Under the pieces are notes generated by a model that ran no database searches, was not told where the DNA came from, and worked only from the letters and a program-made list of their open reading frames with translations. The position numbers and the translations under genes are program-made. This document shows, piece after piece, positions 34,063 to 46,200 of a stretch of DNA of 64,000 bases. The stretch lies in NCBI GenBank assembly GCA_963921825.1, contig OY997589.1, positions 21,659,735-21,723,734 on the forward strand, in the 5' to 3' direction. The stretch is from Erodium maritimum. Taxonomy: Eukaryota; Streptophyta; Magnoliopsida; Geraniales; Geraniaceae. How positions within the stretch are numbered: position 1 is the stretch's first letter; each line of letters starts with the position of its first letter.

Positions 34063-36120
34063 TATAGATTCTTAATTTTTTTTTTAAGAAAAACATGAGA
34101 TTATCATATAAAAAGTCCATTTTAAGGTGGATAAAACAATCATAAAGTATTAAGTAACGAAATAATTGGTCCCAACATTCTAGGACCCAAAACAGAACAG
34201 AAGACATAAAATAAAAGTGTTCAAGTTTTTGAACCGCTTTGCTGAAATGTTTGGAAAGGGATATTGCGATAGTGTCCGAAGACACCGATACAACGAATCC
34301 AAACGAAGGCTAAAATAGAGTTGACCCATTTTCGGAATAACGCCGAGGCGGACTATATACTCTCCCGGGTTGCCAGCATGCATCGTCCCCCTTCGATTGA
34401 TAAAGTAAGGTTCCAAAACGCGAGAGTGTTGGCCACAGAGATAGTAGGCTAATACCGTACCAGAACTTGGTAGAGCCACTACCATTGTTCTTCTTGTGGG
34501 GTGGTTACTCATTGATCTAGGCGAGGGTGCTTATAACCCCACGCCGTCGCATGAGATGCTCCTTTGGAAGTGTGGCCCTACACGTGACGCTGGTCCAAAA
34601 TGGGCCGGCTCCGACATCATTTCTTCCTCCTAATTGGGTCTTCTTGAGGTCGACGATGGGCTCGGCCCAAGAAATCCCTTTGGCCCGGGATAGGCCCACG
34701 GACTAACCCAGACCCACGGTTACCATGAGTCCAATCTGGATGGGTTGGGTCGCAAGACTCTACGGATCTCTCGATTGGGTCAGGAACCCTACCCGGTTAT
34801 TCCTTCTCATGTCGCCTCCATCTCGGTATTATTACCGGTGTCGAAATAGTAACACCGATCTCCTCGGGTTACTCTTCCCCGAGACGTTGTCACGTCTCTT
34901 CTCTATTCACTTGACCTAGAGCGTGTTTAGGTAAAGATCCACCGACCATGAAGAGGTCCATGTCCCCCTCCTCCGATGGATCCTCCTCCTTCGATACCCA
35001 TCCCTGGTTGGAACCACCGAACTCCCTCAAAACTCATGTCCGAACTAGACGATCCAATGAAAAAGGAAGGGGAGCCCGAGGCAGAACATGTAGCAAATGA
35101 GAGGTTGCTAATTGTTGTTGTTGACGGGGGCGAGGGCCGGTCGCCGTAGTTCGCCTCGTCAATCATTTTGGCTTCTCCAAGAGGGTCCCTTGGAGTCGTT
35201 TACCTCCTCTCACCCAAGAGATCGGGAGATTCCTCGTTCCACCGTCGGGGTGGCGGAGAACACATGGCCTCGACACTCCACCGTTGTAACTTCATCGGTT
35301 ATCGGGGATGTTGACATGAGAGAAGAAGACGTTGCGTATGGGGTTGAAAACTGGGACGTCAGGTGAAGAGCTCCTATTGTCCGTGTTTTCGATCCATCAA
35401 CCGTTGTCGTATGATCATTAGTGGGAAGGATCACCGCTGTCGGCATGGAAGTCACAAAACCCTAGGGTAAGTTCTATTGTGCTAGTAGAAAAGAAAGGTA
35501 AGACAAGGCCTGGTATTATACAATTTAAATTTAAATGTTTAACGGTTAAAATGATTAAATTTGAAAATAAACTGAAAACATTTTGATAATTGAGAAATAG
35601 GTAATTGGACCATTTAACCTGAATTTATGGGAGTCGTTAATATCAAAGTGATGTTTATCGACTAATAAAGCAAAATAAAGAAAATGGATGACATGGAAAG
35701 TCAAATCCATCTGAATCAGAAAGTTTCGATTTTGGAAACGGAGAGAGTTCAGTCCAGCGCAACACACCAAAGTCTCTGTCTCGAGAGTACACAAACATAC
35801 TCCATACTTTTGGACGTTACTCGCCATATCTAACTGACACCTGTACCATGATCTTGCTTCTGAACCCGATAATGTCCCTACGCAGAGCATTTAAAACAAC
35901 TGCCTCATCCCCACGTGGCGACACGTTGTGACTTGCTATCTATCTCTTCACTATTTTAAATATTTTTTCAAAAAATTATATTTGCAGAAAACTCTCAAAT
36001 GAGTCCCGTTTTTAATATGAATGTGAGTGATAAAGTATTTCTGTTCCTCCCGTCTTTTAATGTATTTTATTTTGGCCTATAAATGAAAATTTCAGTTTAG
36101 AAAAAAAAAACATAAATAGC
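34063..36120. other. Intergenic stretch with unassigned fragments
   Basis: No recognisable gene. A minus-strand open frame at 34180-34512 (110 codons) and GC-richer plus and minus frames at 34500-35455 resemble degraded transposon sequence or untranslated leaders, but no domain can be named. 35460-36120 is AT-rich with no signal. Confidence 0.4.
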
Positions 36121-36141
36121 TTAGAGCAGCTCCAACGGGTC

Positions 36142-36290
36142 GTGCCTACGCGTCGTGTCTGGCGTAGGCACAGCCCTGACACGACGCGTAGGCACGGCTG
36201 GTCGTGTCAGCGTGTCGTGTCTGGCGTAGGCACAACCCTGACACGATGCGTAGGCACGGCTGGTCGTGTCAGCGTGTCGTCTCTGCGGTG
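36142..36290 (+). repeat. 62-bp subterminal tandem repeat (about 2.3 units)
   Basis: Units at about 36142, 36204 and 36266 (the last partial) carry gtgtctggcgtaggcaca, ccctgacacga and cgtaggcacggctggtcgtg. Subterminal repeats are usual in Harbinger elements and may be binding sites for their proteins; that role is inferred. Confidence 0.75.
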
Positions 36291-36531
36291 CCGTTGCTGC
36301 TGGTCGTGGCTGGTTCTGGCAACGACGCGTCTTGTCGTGCCAGACGCCAACGACTAGTCGGTTGGCCAGTCACGACCCGACACGTGGCGACGCTGACCCA
36401 AAAAAAACCCTTAAATTGTGTATAAATACAGATCCACCCCAAATCAAATTCCACCCTCTTTTCACTTGTTTCAAGCTTTCATTCCTCCATTCCTCATCAA
36501 ATTCTCTCCAAAAAAATTTCCTACACTCGCA

Positions 36532-37621
36532 ATGGACCCGAATCGAGCCCTCCAATCCCTTGTAGAGTCCTTGGATGACGAAGACGAGAGTTCTCAACAC
36601 ACCGAAGAGGACTTCATGGCCAACTACTCCTCGTATTCCCAACTCCTCCAATCAGGGTACTCAACACCGCTTCCTCCAGACACCCCGCCCACTCAATGGC
36701 AAGAGTCGCAAGTGCAACCTTCCCAATTCGTTCTGGCCACTCAACCTTGTCAATCTGCTCCGACGCAATCGAGGAGGAGGAAGGGGAAGGCATCTGCATC
36801 TTCATCGGCACCGAGAGCACCTTCGCGACCGAAGTGGACTAGCGGAGAGGAGGAAAGATTGGCACGTGCGTGGCTGAACAACTCGCTCGACCCCATCAAC
36901 GGGAAGAACCAGAAGAATGACCAGTACTGGCAAAAGGTACATGCCGAGTACGAGGCGGTTAGACCGGCATAGGACCCACCTCGGGCGTGGATGGCTTGCA
37001 AGGACCATTGGCATAAGGTTACAGCCTTCATCACCAAGTTCCAAGAGAAGTACACCAGCATTGAGAATACGGTGACAAGCGGGAGGAACGAGGTAGACGT
37101 CATGGCAGCCGCTAAAGAGGCGTACTTGAAGGAGGAAAAGAACGTGTTCAAATTCAAGCATATGTGGCTCATCGTGAGAGGGAAACCGAAGTTTTCGACC
37201 AAAAAGGTTCCAAAATGTGACATCCCCGACCTCGACCTCAACCTCGACGCCGAAAGTGAAGGAAGCAAGCGGACAAGGATGGAGGAGTCTCGCACTTGTG
37301 GAGACGAGTTCGACCACGAGTTGAATTCATTTACCACCGAGGAGCGTCCGATCGGGCAGAAGAGAGCCAAGGCCAAGGGTCGAGGCAAAGGCCAATCCTC
37401 CCAACCGTCGTCTAGGCTACCCCGACCAAATGCAGTTCCTCGACACTCTTTCCCAAAGGAAAGAGACACAGTTAGACATCCGAAGGACGATGCAGAAGGA
37501 GGTCATGGACACCTTGAACGCAGTTCTTCGCCAAGACACCACCAACATGGGCGCGGATGAAAAGGCGGCTCGTGCCTCTCTCCTTCAAAGTCTCGGGAAG
37601 CGTTTGGAGTTATTAGGTTAG
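36532..37621 (+). pseudogene. Harbinger ORF1 (SANT/Myb-like), two disabling changes
   Basis: The start at 36532 (MDPNRALQSLVESLDDEDES) was chosen because it follows a TATA-like box and a C/T-rich leader. The protein has an acidic and Pro/Gln-rich N-terminus, a basic RRRKGKASAS stretch, then the SANT-like trihelix (KWTSGEEERLARAWLNNSLDPINGKNQ... through KDHWHKVTAFITKFQEKYTS) and a conserved KEAYLKEEKNVFKFKHMWLIVRGKPK block. A TAG at 36970-36972 interrupts the trihelix in frame. A frameshift near 37425 moves the last segment (MQFLDTLSQRKETQLDIRRTMQKEVMD...LGKRLELLG) to another frame ending at 37621. Otherwise well preserved. ORF1 proteins of this superfamily bind DNA and partner with the transposase. 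Confidence 0.8.
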
Positions 37622-37899
37622 GCTAGGCTTCAATGTATTTTTTAGTTTTTAATCTATGTAATAAAAGTTTTAATCTAGTTGTTTTCTTAATGTAAATAAA
37701 AAAAAGTTTATCGGATTCTCGGAGCCTCGGAGAGCGTGCTAGGGTTACTATTTGAGTAACCCTAGGGTCGTGGCAGCCGCGCCGACCCGTCCCCCTCCCC
37801 TCCTATAAATACCCCTCACCACTCCCTCATTTTCTCACACCTCTCAAACTCTCTCTCTCACAAATTCTCTCATTTCCTCTCATTTTCTCCCAAGTCGAT

Positions 37900-38289
37900 A
37901 TGTCGAATTGGGCAACCGGGCCTCTTTGGTCACTAAAGGAGGAAATACATTTGGTGGTCAATTGGCTCACCCATTACGAGCACGGGGGCCAGTACTGGCA
38001 TGTTCTGTACGTGGCTTACGTTGCCACCGGGAACGATACGTGGCCACCACGAACAGAGAAGCAAGTCAAGGTTCACTTCCAGAAGATGAGCAAGAAGTGC
38101 AAGTGGTTTGATAAAATCTACCGGGAGAAATTGGCCGAGCCTAGGAGAGGGGCAACGGATGACGAAATATATGCCGCGGCCGTTTCTGATTATGAAGGCA
38201 AATACGGGCAGTGGGCAAAACGTCCTGTGTGGGAGATGCTCAAGGACGATGCGAGGTGGCGTTTACATATTAGTAACATTAGGAATTAG
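37900..38289 (+). CDS. Second SANT/Myb-like ORF of the Harbinger-type element, intact, 129 aa
   Basis: The start at 37900 (MSNWATGPLWSLKEEIHLVVNWLTHYEHG) lies downstream of a TATA-like tataaataccc near 37804 and a C/T-rich leader, matching the layout before the first ORF. The pattern WSLKEEIHLVVNWL ... QYWHVLYVAYVATG ... RTEKQVKVHFQKMSKKCKWFDKIY ... DDEIYAAAVSDYEGKYGQ ... VWEMLKDDARWR follows the ORF1-type trihelix, with tryptophans at the expected spacing. It lacks the long N- and C-terminal extensions of the first ORF. It is uninterrupted, but whether it is expressed is unknown. It could be a truncated, diverged ORF1 from a nested second element rather than a true duplicate. Confidence 0.6.
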   Translation: MSNWATGPLWSLKEEIHLVVNWLTHYEHGGQYWHVLYVAYVATGNDTWPPRTEKQVKVHFQKMSKKCKWFDKIYREKLAEPRRGATDDEIYAAAVSDYEGKYGQWAKRPVWEMLKDDARWRLHISNIRN

Positions 38290-38632
38290 TTTAATCTTAT
38301 TTTAATAATCATGTTTTAAATTATCTAAATATGCACTAGCGTTTAAAATATTATGTAATGTGTTTGTGGTTTGAAATAAAAATAGTATTTAAATGTGGGG
38401 TGTTTTTTTAATTTACTGAAACTGTGTAGACACTGCTTAGACACTGCTCCTGACACTACCATTGGAGGAGCAGTGTCAGGAAGCCAAAAAACACTCCTTG
38501 ACACTGCTCCTTGACTCTGCGCAGTGTCTAACCATTGTAGATGGTCTTAGAAGCTCAAGCTCAGATCGATCTTTTGAGTGGAGTATGAGGATAATATATT
38601 AAGTAGATTAACGTACAATCTGTGGACACAAT

Positions 38633-39740
38633 AATTTTTTTTAAGAATAAACGATGGATATTATTGAATGTCGGCAATAAGAATATGGTGAAATGGCTCC
38701 GGTATAAACCCTCCTTGCCACTCCCAGACAGGGGAAGAACAGGCCGCCCTAACTAGCCAGTTAGCTGCTTTGTTCGTTGTCCGCTTAACAAAATCGAGTT
38801 GCACGTACTCGAGACTAAATAATAGGGAACTACAATCTTTAACGACTATCCCTATCGGGGAAGAGGACCCTCCTCCCTTGATGATCATATCCACTATGAC
38901 CTTGCAATCACTCCCGATGATGGCTTTCTGCCCTGGATTTCGTCCTACCCATTGAAGAGCGTCTCTAATGGCATAGGCTTCTACGAGAGTTGGGTTCTGT
39001 GGACCATGGAACGAAGCTGACCGAGCATTGATCAGCATCCCCGTGTCATCCCTGCACACCCGCCCTGTTCCCACCTGTACTGATGTGACAAATAAGGCAC
39101 CATCCGTACTGATGACCCACGTTCCTTGAGGCGGGTGGGTCCACCTGATTTCTACCCTAATTTTAGCCTGAGTTGGACTCGGTGTCCGATCTTTTTTTCC
39201 AGCATTTAGCTTATTCTCCCAAACTTTCTTATTTCTAGCTTTCTAGATTTCCCAAATAAGCCATTCTACCTTCCCCCTTTGGCTAATGGGTTCATGGTTA
39301 GGATAGATCTCATCCACTCTAGTATATCTTCCACCACGGTTGGGAGGTTCAAACCGCTGAGTCGCCAGCACTCTGCCGCCACCGGGTATGTGACCAGGAG
39401 ATGAAACTCTGATTCATCCTCCCCCTGACACACTGGGCAAATGGCTTCCATTTCCACCATACGTGTTCTCGGTCTTGTCGCCACCTGTAGGCGCCCTGCA
39501 CAGGTCCTCCATAAAAAGGTACGCACCTTTGGTAGGACGTCCATATCCCATATAGATGTCCAGACATCTGATTGGACATGTGGAGATGATTGGCCTATTG
39601 CTAGTAGATCGTAGGTTCGGTCGCAGTCTATAGAGTATGCAGTTTTTAGGCAATACCTTGAGTAACAATAGCCAGTTTCGTCATAGTTTAGTTTTAGCTT
39701 GTCTATACGGTGCCTCGTCCAATACAATCATGGACTGTCA
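38633..39740 (-). mobile_element. 5'-truncated LINE relic (RT zinc-binding and RNase H parts)
   Basis: On the minus strand, 39727-39266 encodes the reverse-transcriptase zinc-binding domain (SDVWTSIWDMDVLPKVRTFLWRTCAGRLQVATRPRTRMVEMEAICPVCQGEDESEFHLL). 39074-38661 encodes an RNase H-like domain (DDTGMLINARSASFHGPQNPTLVEAYAIRDALQWV...IGSDCKVIVDMI...FVKRTTNKAANWL). The 3' end on the minus strand is ...tccatcgtttattcttaaaaaaaattatt at about 38633. The RT core is missing and the two domains are separated by stops, so it is dead. Confidence 0.85.
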
Positions 39741-40440
39741 TATTATGAAAAGCATAGCGAACAATTGTGTTCTTTGTTTGTTCTTCGTGATCAGGGATTT
39801 ATCTTTGATGCACTCAGATGCATTTGAAACTCTAAATTAATGAAATTACACCTTTTAATAAAAAAAAGACTGCTTTTAAACTTGAAAAATACATGTATCC
39901 AAAGTTCAATTTCTAATGTCCTCAAGAGTGATCAAAGCTCAACTTTTCATAAGGAAGGTCTTGAGTTCGACTTTAAGTAGATATATATATTGTGTTGCGC
40001 TGTTTTATGTTTCGATTGAAAGTCTATAACATGTTATTACTGTTTTTCATAGAAGTTCATCAGACGTATTTATATCTTTTCATTAATATATAAATAATTT
40101 TATATTACTTTTTCCAAAAAAAACACTATGAGAAAATGAGTTGATATCACTATTCAATATATCCTACAATAATTGTTTTTTTTTTTGAAAAACTACAACA
40201 GTTAATGTATCCGTTACTACTAGAAAACAAATACAAAACAAGACAAATCTCACTAAATTTATGCTTTCTACTTTCTAGTACATCTCGAATTAAATATTTT
40301 TCTCTCTATCAAGTTCAATTATTAATTTATGCATTATAAGTTGTAATATTTATTATTAATTTTCACTTTGTGATTGAAGTAAAATTTAGTTTAAGCACCT
40401 AATTTCTTTTGTTAATTGCATTTTTATACATCATAGAGTA
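39741..40440. other. AT-rich intergenic DNA
   Basis: Strongly AT-rich with short T and A runs. No gene or repeat is recognised. Confidence 0.5.
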
Positions 40441-41350
40441 TGTTTATTTTGTTTGAGCGAAAGTTGCAATTGTATTAAATTTATATCAGAACATCGATAT
40501 GCATCAGGGAACAAGCTCCCGGGCCACTAAGGTCAGACAAAAAGAGCAATGACTCATTGAACCTTTTTCCACTAGAACCGTCATAGATGGTATTTGAAAG
40601 CCATATAGGCAAGGATAGAATATGAAAAAGGGGAAGGGAGCGCCGAAAATCAAAGATCTCAACAACAGTGATGGGGGAAGGGAAAGCATCTGCATGGGAC
40701 CCCTTCCAGGGCCAGTCCCTGATGCTCAACCGCGCACTATTTTTTGACCCTGCAAAAACAAAAGTAGTGAAAATAAAAAAGGCTCACTCGATTAGTTTGA
40801 TCCAGAATTGAGAGAGGGGTCGAGGAGGTAGAGTCGGTGGAGGCCAGAGACATGGACACGCCCATGGCGGCTTCAGAGATGGCGAGGGTTGCTCAGGCGA
40901 GATGATCTAATACAATAGGATCTAGTGCCAGATCAATCTGTAAGAGGTATAGGAAACAGGAGTGCATCGAACCTGTAAGTTGTTCGTATGCCTCGATGGA
41001 GGCCAAGGAGGTGGAGATAACGATGGTTGCTTCAGTGGTGGCTGCAGAGGTAGCGCTGGAAGAGAAGGAGGAATCGCCGACGAAGAGGACCAAGGTAGGT
41101 TGCCTCGCAGAGAGGGGAGATCCTCTAATTCCGGCATGGCAGCAACAAACGAGGTAGAGGAACGAGGAGAGCGTCATGGCAGCGGAGACGAGAGACCGAA
41201 ACTACGCCGGGAGGGACCGAAACTACGCCGAGAGGGGTGGAGGCTTGGTCGGGGTGAGGCCCGACAGGGCGCCGCTGAAACCCTAGTAGAGCTCTTCATT
41301 GATAACGTACCAAGATTATACTCCTCTCTCAATAAGAGCGATATAATAGT
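40441..41350 (-). mobile_element. Possible internally deleted retroelement (minus strand)
   Basis: The left edge, read on the minus strand, ends gttctgatataaatttaata caattgcaac, like a LINE 3' terminus. The right part (40790-41290) is GC-rich and on the minus strand looks like a leader plus a start (tctcgtctccgctgccatga). A 22-bp direct repeat, gaccgaaactacgccg, lies near 41192 and 41215. No domain can be named and no target duplication was found. Confidence 0.25.
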
Positions 41351-42219
41351 TAGAGTATGTTTATTTATTTATCATTGATTCATATATAATATTTTTTTTG
41401 AAAAGATTCATATATAATATTAAAGTTTACTTACATTAAGAAAACAAATGTCACTCTTTTTTATATTTGTCGTCTTAAGTTTCATTATAAAATCGTTCAG
41501 AATGGAGGCGAATCAAGAGATCAATTCAGCGTAGAAAAAAAAACACAAATTAGCGTCGGATTCAGTGGATTTTGTAGGGGAGGGTCGAATTCGGTGCGTG
41601 TAAGGAGAAAGATCGCTGAAAGGAGAGAGATTTGTAAAAAAGAAAAAGAAACGACAAGGGAGGAGAGACAGAGAGAAAAATGAATCGGAGAAGAAAGATT
41701 GGACATCGATGAATTTACAAACTTAAGAGAGATCGAATCGAAAGAAAAAAGAAAATAAAAAAACCAACACATAAGCAAATTTTTTTTTTCTCTCTTTTTC
41801 GGTAATTGTTTCGACCTCTATTACGGAAGTTCTAACTAGTATTCATGGGAACACCACATTTTCCCATAAGATGAGACACTTGCAACCATACACGTGTCAT
41901 AAACAGGTGACAGGCAGGTACCGTTAGAAATCCCAGACACAAGCACAGTGCCAACCAGCCTCCTTGGTAAAGAAGCTTTAGTTTATTACTATTTTTATTT
42001 TATTGAATTATATTTATTTAATAGTCGCAGTCGCAGACCACAAAAACTACAGGTCCCAATATTAGCTATGGCGGTGCCTGCAACAGCGAGTCTCATACAA
42101 TCCAACCCGGCTTCTAAATAAAGTTTCTATTTTTATTTTCTCACTTTAAAGAAAGAAGAAAAAAAGCTGCACCCAGAAAGAAAAGGAAGAGAAAACCACT
42201 CATCTGATTAGGCTTCATT
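41351..42219. other. AT-rich DNA upstream of the TOM1-like gene
   Basis: AT-rich sequence, then purine-rich stretches at 41570-41780 and 42150-42200. It probably includes the promoter of the TOM1-like gene, but no individual element can be assigned with confidence. Confidence 0.4.
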
Positions 42220-43214
42220 TCTGTATTATAGAACAGGAGTGTGCTTGTCAATCACTCATTCGATCTCTGCAACTTAAAATGCTGAAGCTGCTTTCTGGGT
42301 TTCTTCTGATTTTGCTTCCTGCTTGACCCAGGTGAGTTTTCATTTTGTCCTTCATCCTTGTTCTATCGATCCCTTTTAAGCTTGATTCAGAAGCTGAGCT
42401 CTGCTGAGTTGAGATCTCTTCACAATAGCAATCGATCAGTGGTTCTAGATGCTTTGTTGGTCTCTTAATTGAGATCTGGCAGCAACAAGTTAAAGCTGTT
42501 TTGTTTATTTACCTGTTTAGTCCATTTTTTTTGCTTATTTGGAATTGAAAATGACTTGTTGCTTCTGTTTTGATTTTGATCATATTTTTTTTTGTTTTAC
42601 TTCTTTGTATCGGTATATAGTGTTTTCAATTCTGTGATTCCTGTGCTTTTTGTTTTGTTCTAAATGCTTGGGTAATACATTGAACTTTCTAATTAGGGAA
42701 AGTGATGAAAGGGGTCTTCCAGTGGGTTTAAGCTCCTTGGAGATTTTTATGTGTTAGCATCAGATTCTGTGTAGACATAAAAACCTGAAGTTTCATTGCT
42801 GAAGCAAAGCTATCAATTGTGAAGAAATGAATGGGATCTTATTGCATGGGTCTGCATTGTTATTATGATTGTTGTTAGGTATGCCATTTTAACTGGGGAC
42901 ATGTTTTGTGTGACTAAGTGGCCGGCGGTTATAGAGACAATTTCCGTGAATCAACTGACTTGCATATAGAGTTCCCATAAAAACAACCTCACCTACAATT
43001 ACTATAAATTTGTGGGCATAGGCTTCATTGCTGTAGTTGATGGTAGATAAATTGTGGAAATTGATGGTCTCCTTATTTTAACTTGGTATTCTTCGATTTT
43101 AGCATTTTCCATGTGAAGATGAAAACCACTCATGCCGATTCCTCACTCAATACAAATATGCAAGTTCATTCATATATTCCTTCCTGTCATCTTGAGTACA
43201 GCAATAAGTAAAAG
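42220..43214 (+). promoter_or_regulatory. 5'UTR exons and leader intron of the TOM1-like gene
   Basis: A leader exon around 42220-42331 ends in a consensus donor (cccag|gtgagt at 42332). A T-rich intron of about 870 bp ends at an acceptor (gagtacag, to 43201), 13 nt before the start codon at 43215. The exact transcription start is not visible. Confidence 0.55.
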
Positions 43215-46200
43215 ATGGCGGCTGAGCTTGTAAACGCTGCAACAAGCGAGGCACTGGTTGAAATGGATTGGACAAAAAATATTGAAATCTGTGAAATAGT
43301 TACACGTGATCAAAGGTATATTTTTGTTTATATGCTCGGGTGCTCTCTTTCTGATAACTGCTTTTTAATCCTTCATGGAGTGAGAATATGCTTAAGGAAT
43401 TCTGCCTCTCCTTCACATGGTTTTGTTTGCATAAATATACAGGCAAGCTAAAGATGTCATTAAAGCTATTAAAAAGCGCTTGGGGAGTAAAAACCCAAAC
43501 ACTCAACTATACACAGTTTTGGTAAGAATTGTATTTTGCCGTTAAAAATACGTCTATTTTGTCTGAGTATTTCCTAATGTTTTAAACTTAAGTAACTGCT
43601 CAGTCTTCACACGATCTTCACGGTTTCATGTGTGCCATGATTAGTTAACTAACCATCATTATTTTTTTAACTATGAAGCTGCTGGAAATGTTGATGAACA
43701 ATATTGGGGAGCTTGTTCACAAGCAGGTCATTGATACAGGGATTCTTCCTGTTCTTGTGAAGATAGTGAAGAAAAAGGTGTAGATTTGTTTGTTCATATG
43801 TAATTTCTGACTGCTAGATGATTCCATAGGTGTTACTAATTATTTATTTTTCATCTTCATTTATTACAGTCAGAATTGCCTGTACGGGAGAGGATATTTC
43901 TTCTTCTAGATGCCACACAGACTTCACTTGGTGGTGCTTCAGGAAAATTTCCACAGTACTATAATGCATATTATGATTTGGTGGTGAGTGGATATACAAC
44001 ATTTATAAGGCCTTGGCTTTTCCCTATGCCATAGATACCATATATTTAAACTCAGAAGTAGCTAGATTGCAATCCTATTTTTTCTAGTTAACTACTACTT
44101 AATGCTAATTCTAGGAGATGTTAAATCTACGACTGTATGCTTGGTTTGGTTGAAAATGTTCCACTTCTGATGCTGGATAACTTCTTATGCGCTTTTTTGT
44201 TTCAAATGTTCCCCAGAATGCAGGAGTACAGTTCCCTCAAAGAGTTCGTGAGGTCCAACCAAATATTCAGGTTCAACAAAAAAAGAGCACTGTACCGAAT
44301 GTGGAAGTTACCTCTAGACAAACAGAGGCTGTTCAGCATACAGAGCCTGAGGTTCCTGAATCTAGGTACAACATGCTGCTAAATCTTTTTTATGTTTTGG
44401 TCGCCAAACTTGTTGTTTTCACCTTGTAGAGCATATTATAGTAAAGGAAACATTGTTTGAGTGGACTTTGGTGTTGGGTATATACATATCCTGTACCAGA
44501 TAACGACATACAGGGTGAGATGAATCGCTTGGGGATGCAAATGTAGGGTTTTGTCAAACATAAATCAGTGAAATGGTATCCACTTGAACAACCGAAAGCA
44601 TGTGCGATGCGTGTTAGCACTTCTCTCCCAAAACACGTGGTCGTGAATCATCGTTCACTCATGAGAGAAGAAACCAATTGAATAGGAGTTGGATTTTTCG
44701 CACATGAAGGCTGATGCTGCGAATAACATTCGTAAAACCAGGAGGGGGGAAATCAATATGTATCAATGAATCACATTCACTAATCAACCATGTAGTTCGG
44801 TACTTCGGTTTATCGTTCCAGATCGGGATATGCGCTCCGATGGCTCAGCCACTTCCTTCCTTGTGGTCGGCGATGCGCCCCGATGCCTCAGAACGATGAT
44901 GAGGGCGAGGTCCGGTTGGAGAGGGAGGATGCACAATCTTGTCGGAGAAAAGGCACAACCCGCCGAACTCTAGGACGGCGACAAACGCAGGACGCGTGAA
45001 ACGGGGTCAAGGTTTCCGACATATGGCTTCAAGACAGGGTCGGTGTTTCCAGTGTCGTGTTCTTCTAGACGTGGTCGGGGTAGTGTTTCGAGAAGCATGC
45101 ATGGTCGAACTACAATATCCAATTTATTTTATTTGTCGGCATCAACATTGACTGAGGTTGTGATTTTCGGAGGAGTATTAGGATTAGTTTAGGGCTGAGA
45201 ATCAAAAGCTTTTGTGTTTAGAGTCTGGTAATTTAGGGTTTTTGACAGAAATAGGCTCATGTGTCTGCACATGATAAAAATGAGGACATTTCTTCCACTT
45301 TAACGAAATATTCAGTCTTTTCTCATCTATTTTAAAAGATTGTAAATGTTTTCGACTGTGTACCATTTACAAGGCAGCTTGTAGGTCATATTTTTTATTG
45401 TACAATTTTTCGTCTGTGCCCAATTTTAGCAATTACCCCTTATAATTAAATTGAAGTTAAATAAATGATTAATAAGATAACACGTACATACAACATGATG
45501 ATGGGCTGACATGCTAACCAATACTCTTCCACTACCTAAAACCATGCATGTTAGATTGATTTCTTTCCTTCTGTTTTATCAAATCTCATTCACGGCCTTA
45601 GCCCTTTTGTGGGGGAAAAATTCCAACACCTATTCAATTGGTTTCTTCTCTCTTGAGTGAGTGATGATTCTCGGTCATGTATGGTTCTGGGAGAGAAATA
45701 ATTGCAGCAAACATTCTACCCAAAATAAGATTCATATCTTGGGTTTGCGAAGTTGTTTTGGGAACAGAAGTGTTAGCACACATCGCATATTGGATAGTTC
45801 TTTTGAAAATGTCTTGATTCGAGAAGACCTTGGAAGAATATAAATTATAATCAATGGTCTTTATCTCAAATCAGGCTCAATCTACAAGAGTTATGATTAC
45901 CACTCGATTTGGTATCGATTAACCGAATTACATGGATCCCGGTTTTGAGTTCTGATTAAAATTTTTGTTTTCCCTCTGCTTTATGTTGACAAAGACAACT
46001 CATATGTTCCTACAGCTAAAGCAATGACTCTGTGGTCATCCCCAACTCTAACGAGTGAATTCTGATCATGTCTCTTGTGCAGCATGAATCTTCACATTTT
46101 ATGTAGAAATTTATTGCTACTTATACGCTAAGTTTATTATCGTTGGCAGTGCCCGAAAATATTGCATGTGACATTCTATTAGACTATATTGTTATCTATT

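Larger units (their letters stand above)
36124..38546 (+). mobile_element. Harbinger-type element with two SANT-like ORFs and no nuclease
   Basis: The ends gagcagctccaacgg (36124) and, on the complement, gaccatctacaatgg (from 38546) agree at 11 of 15 positions. TTA flanks both sides (36121-36123 and 38547-38549), an exact 3-bp Harbinger target duplication. The left subterminal region has a 62-bp tandem repeat. Inside are two separate SANT/Myb-like ORFs, each with its own TATA-like box (tataaatac at 36421 and tataaataccc near 37804), and no trace of the DDE nuclease. It would need a transposase from elsewhere. Confidence 0.75.
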
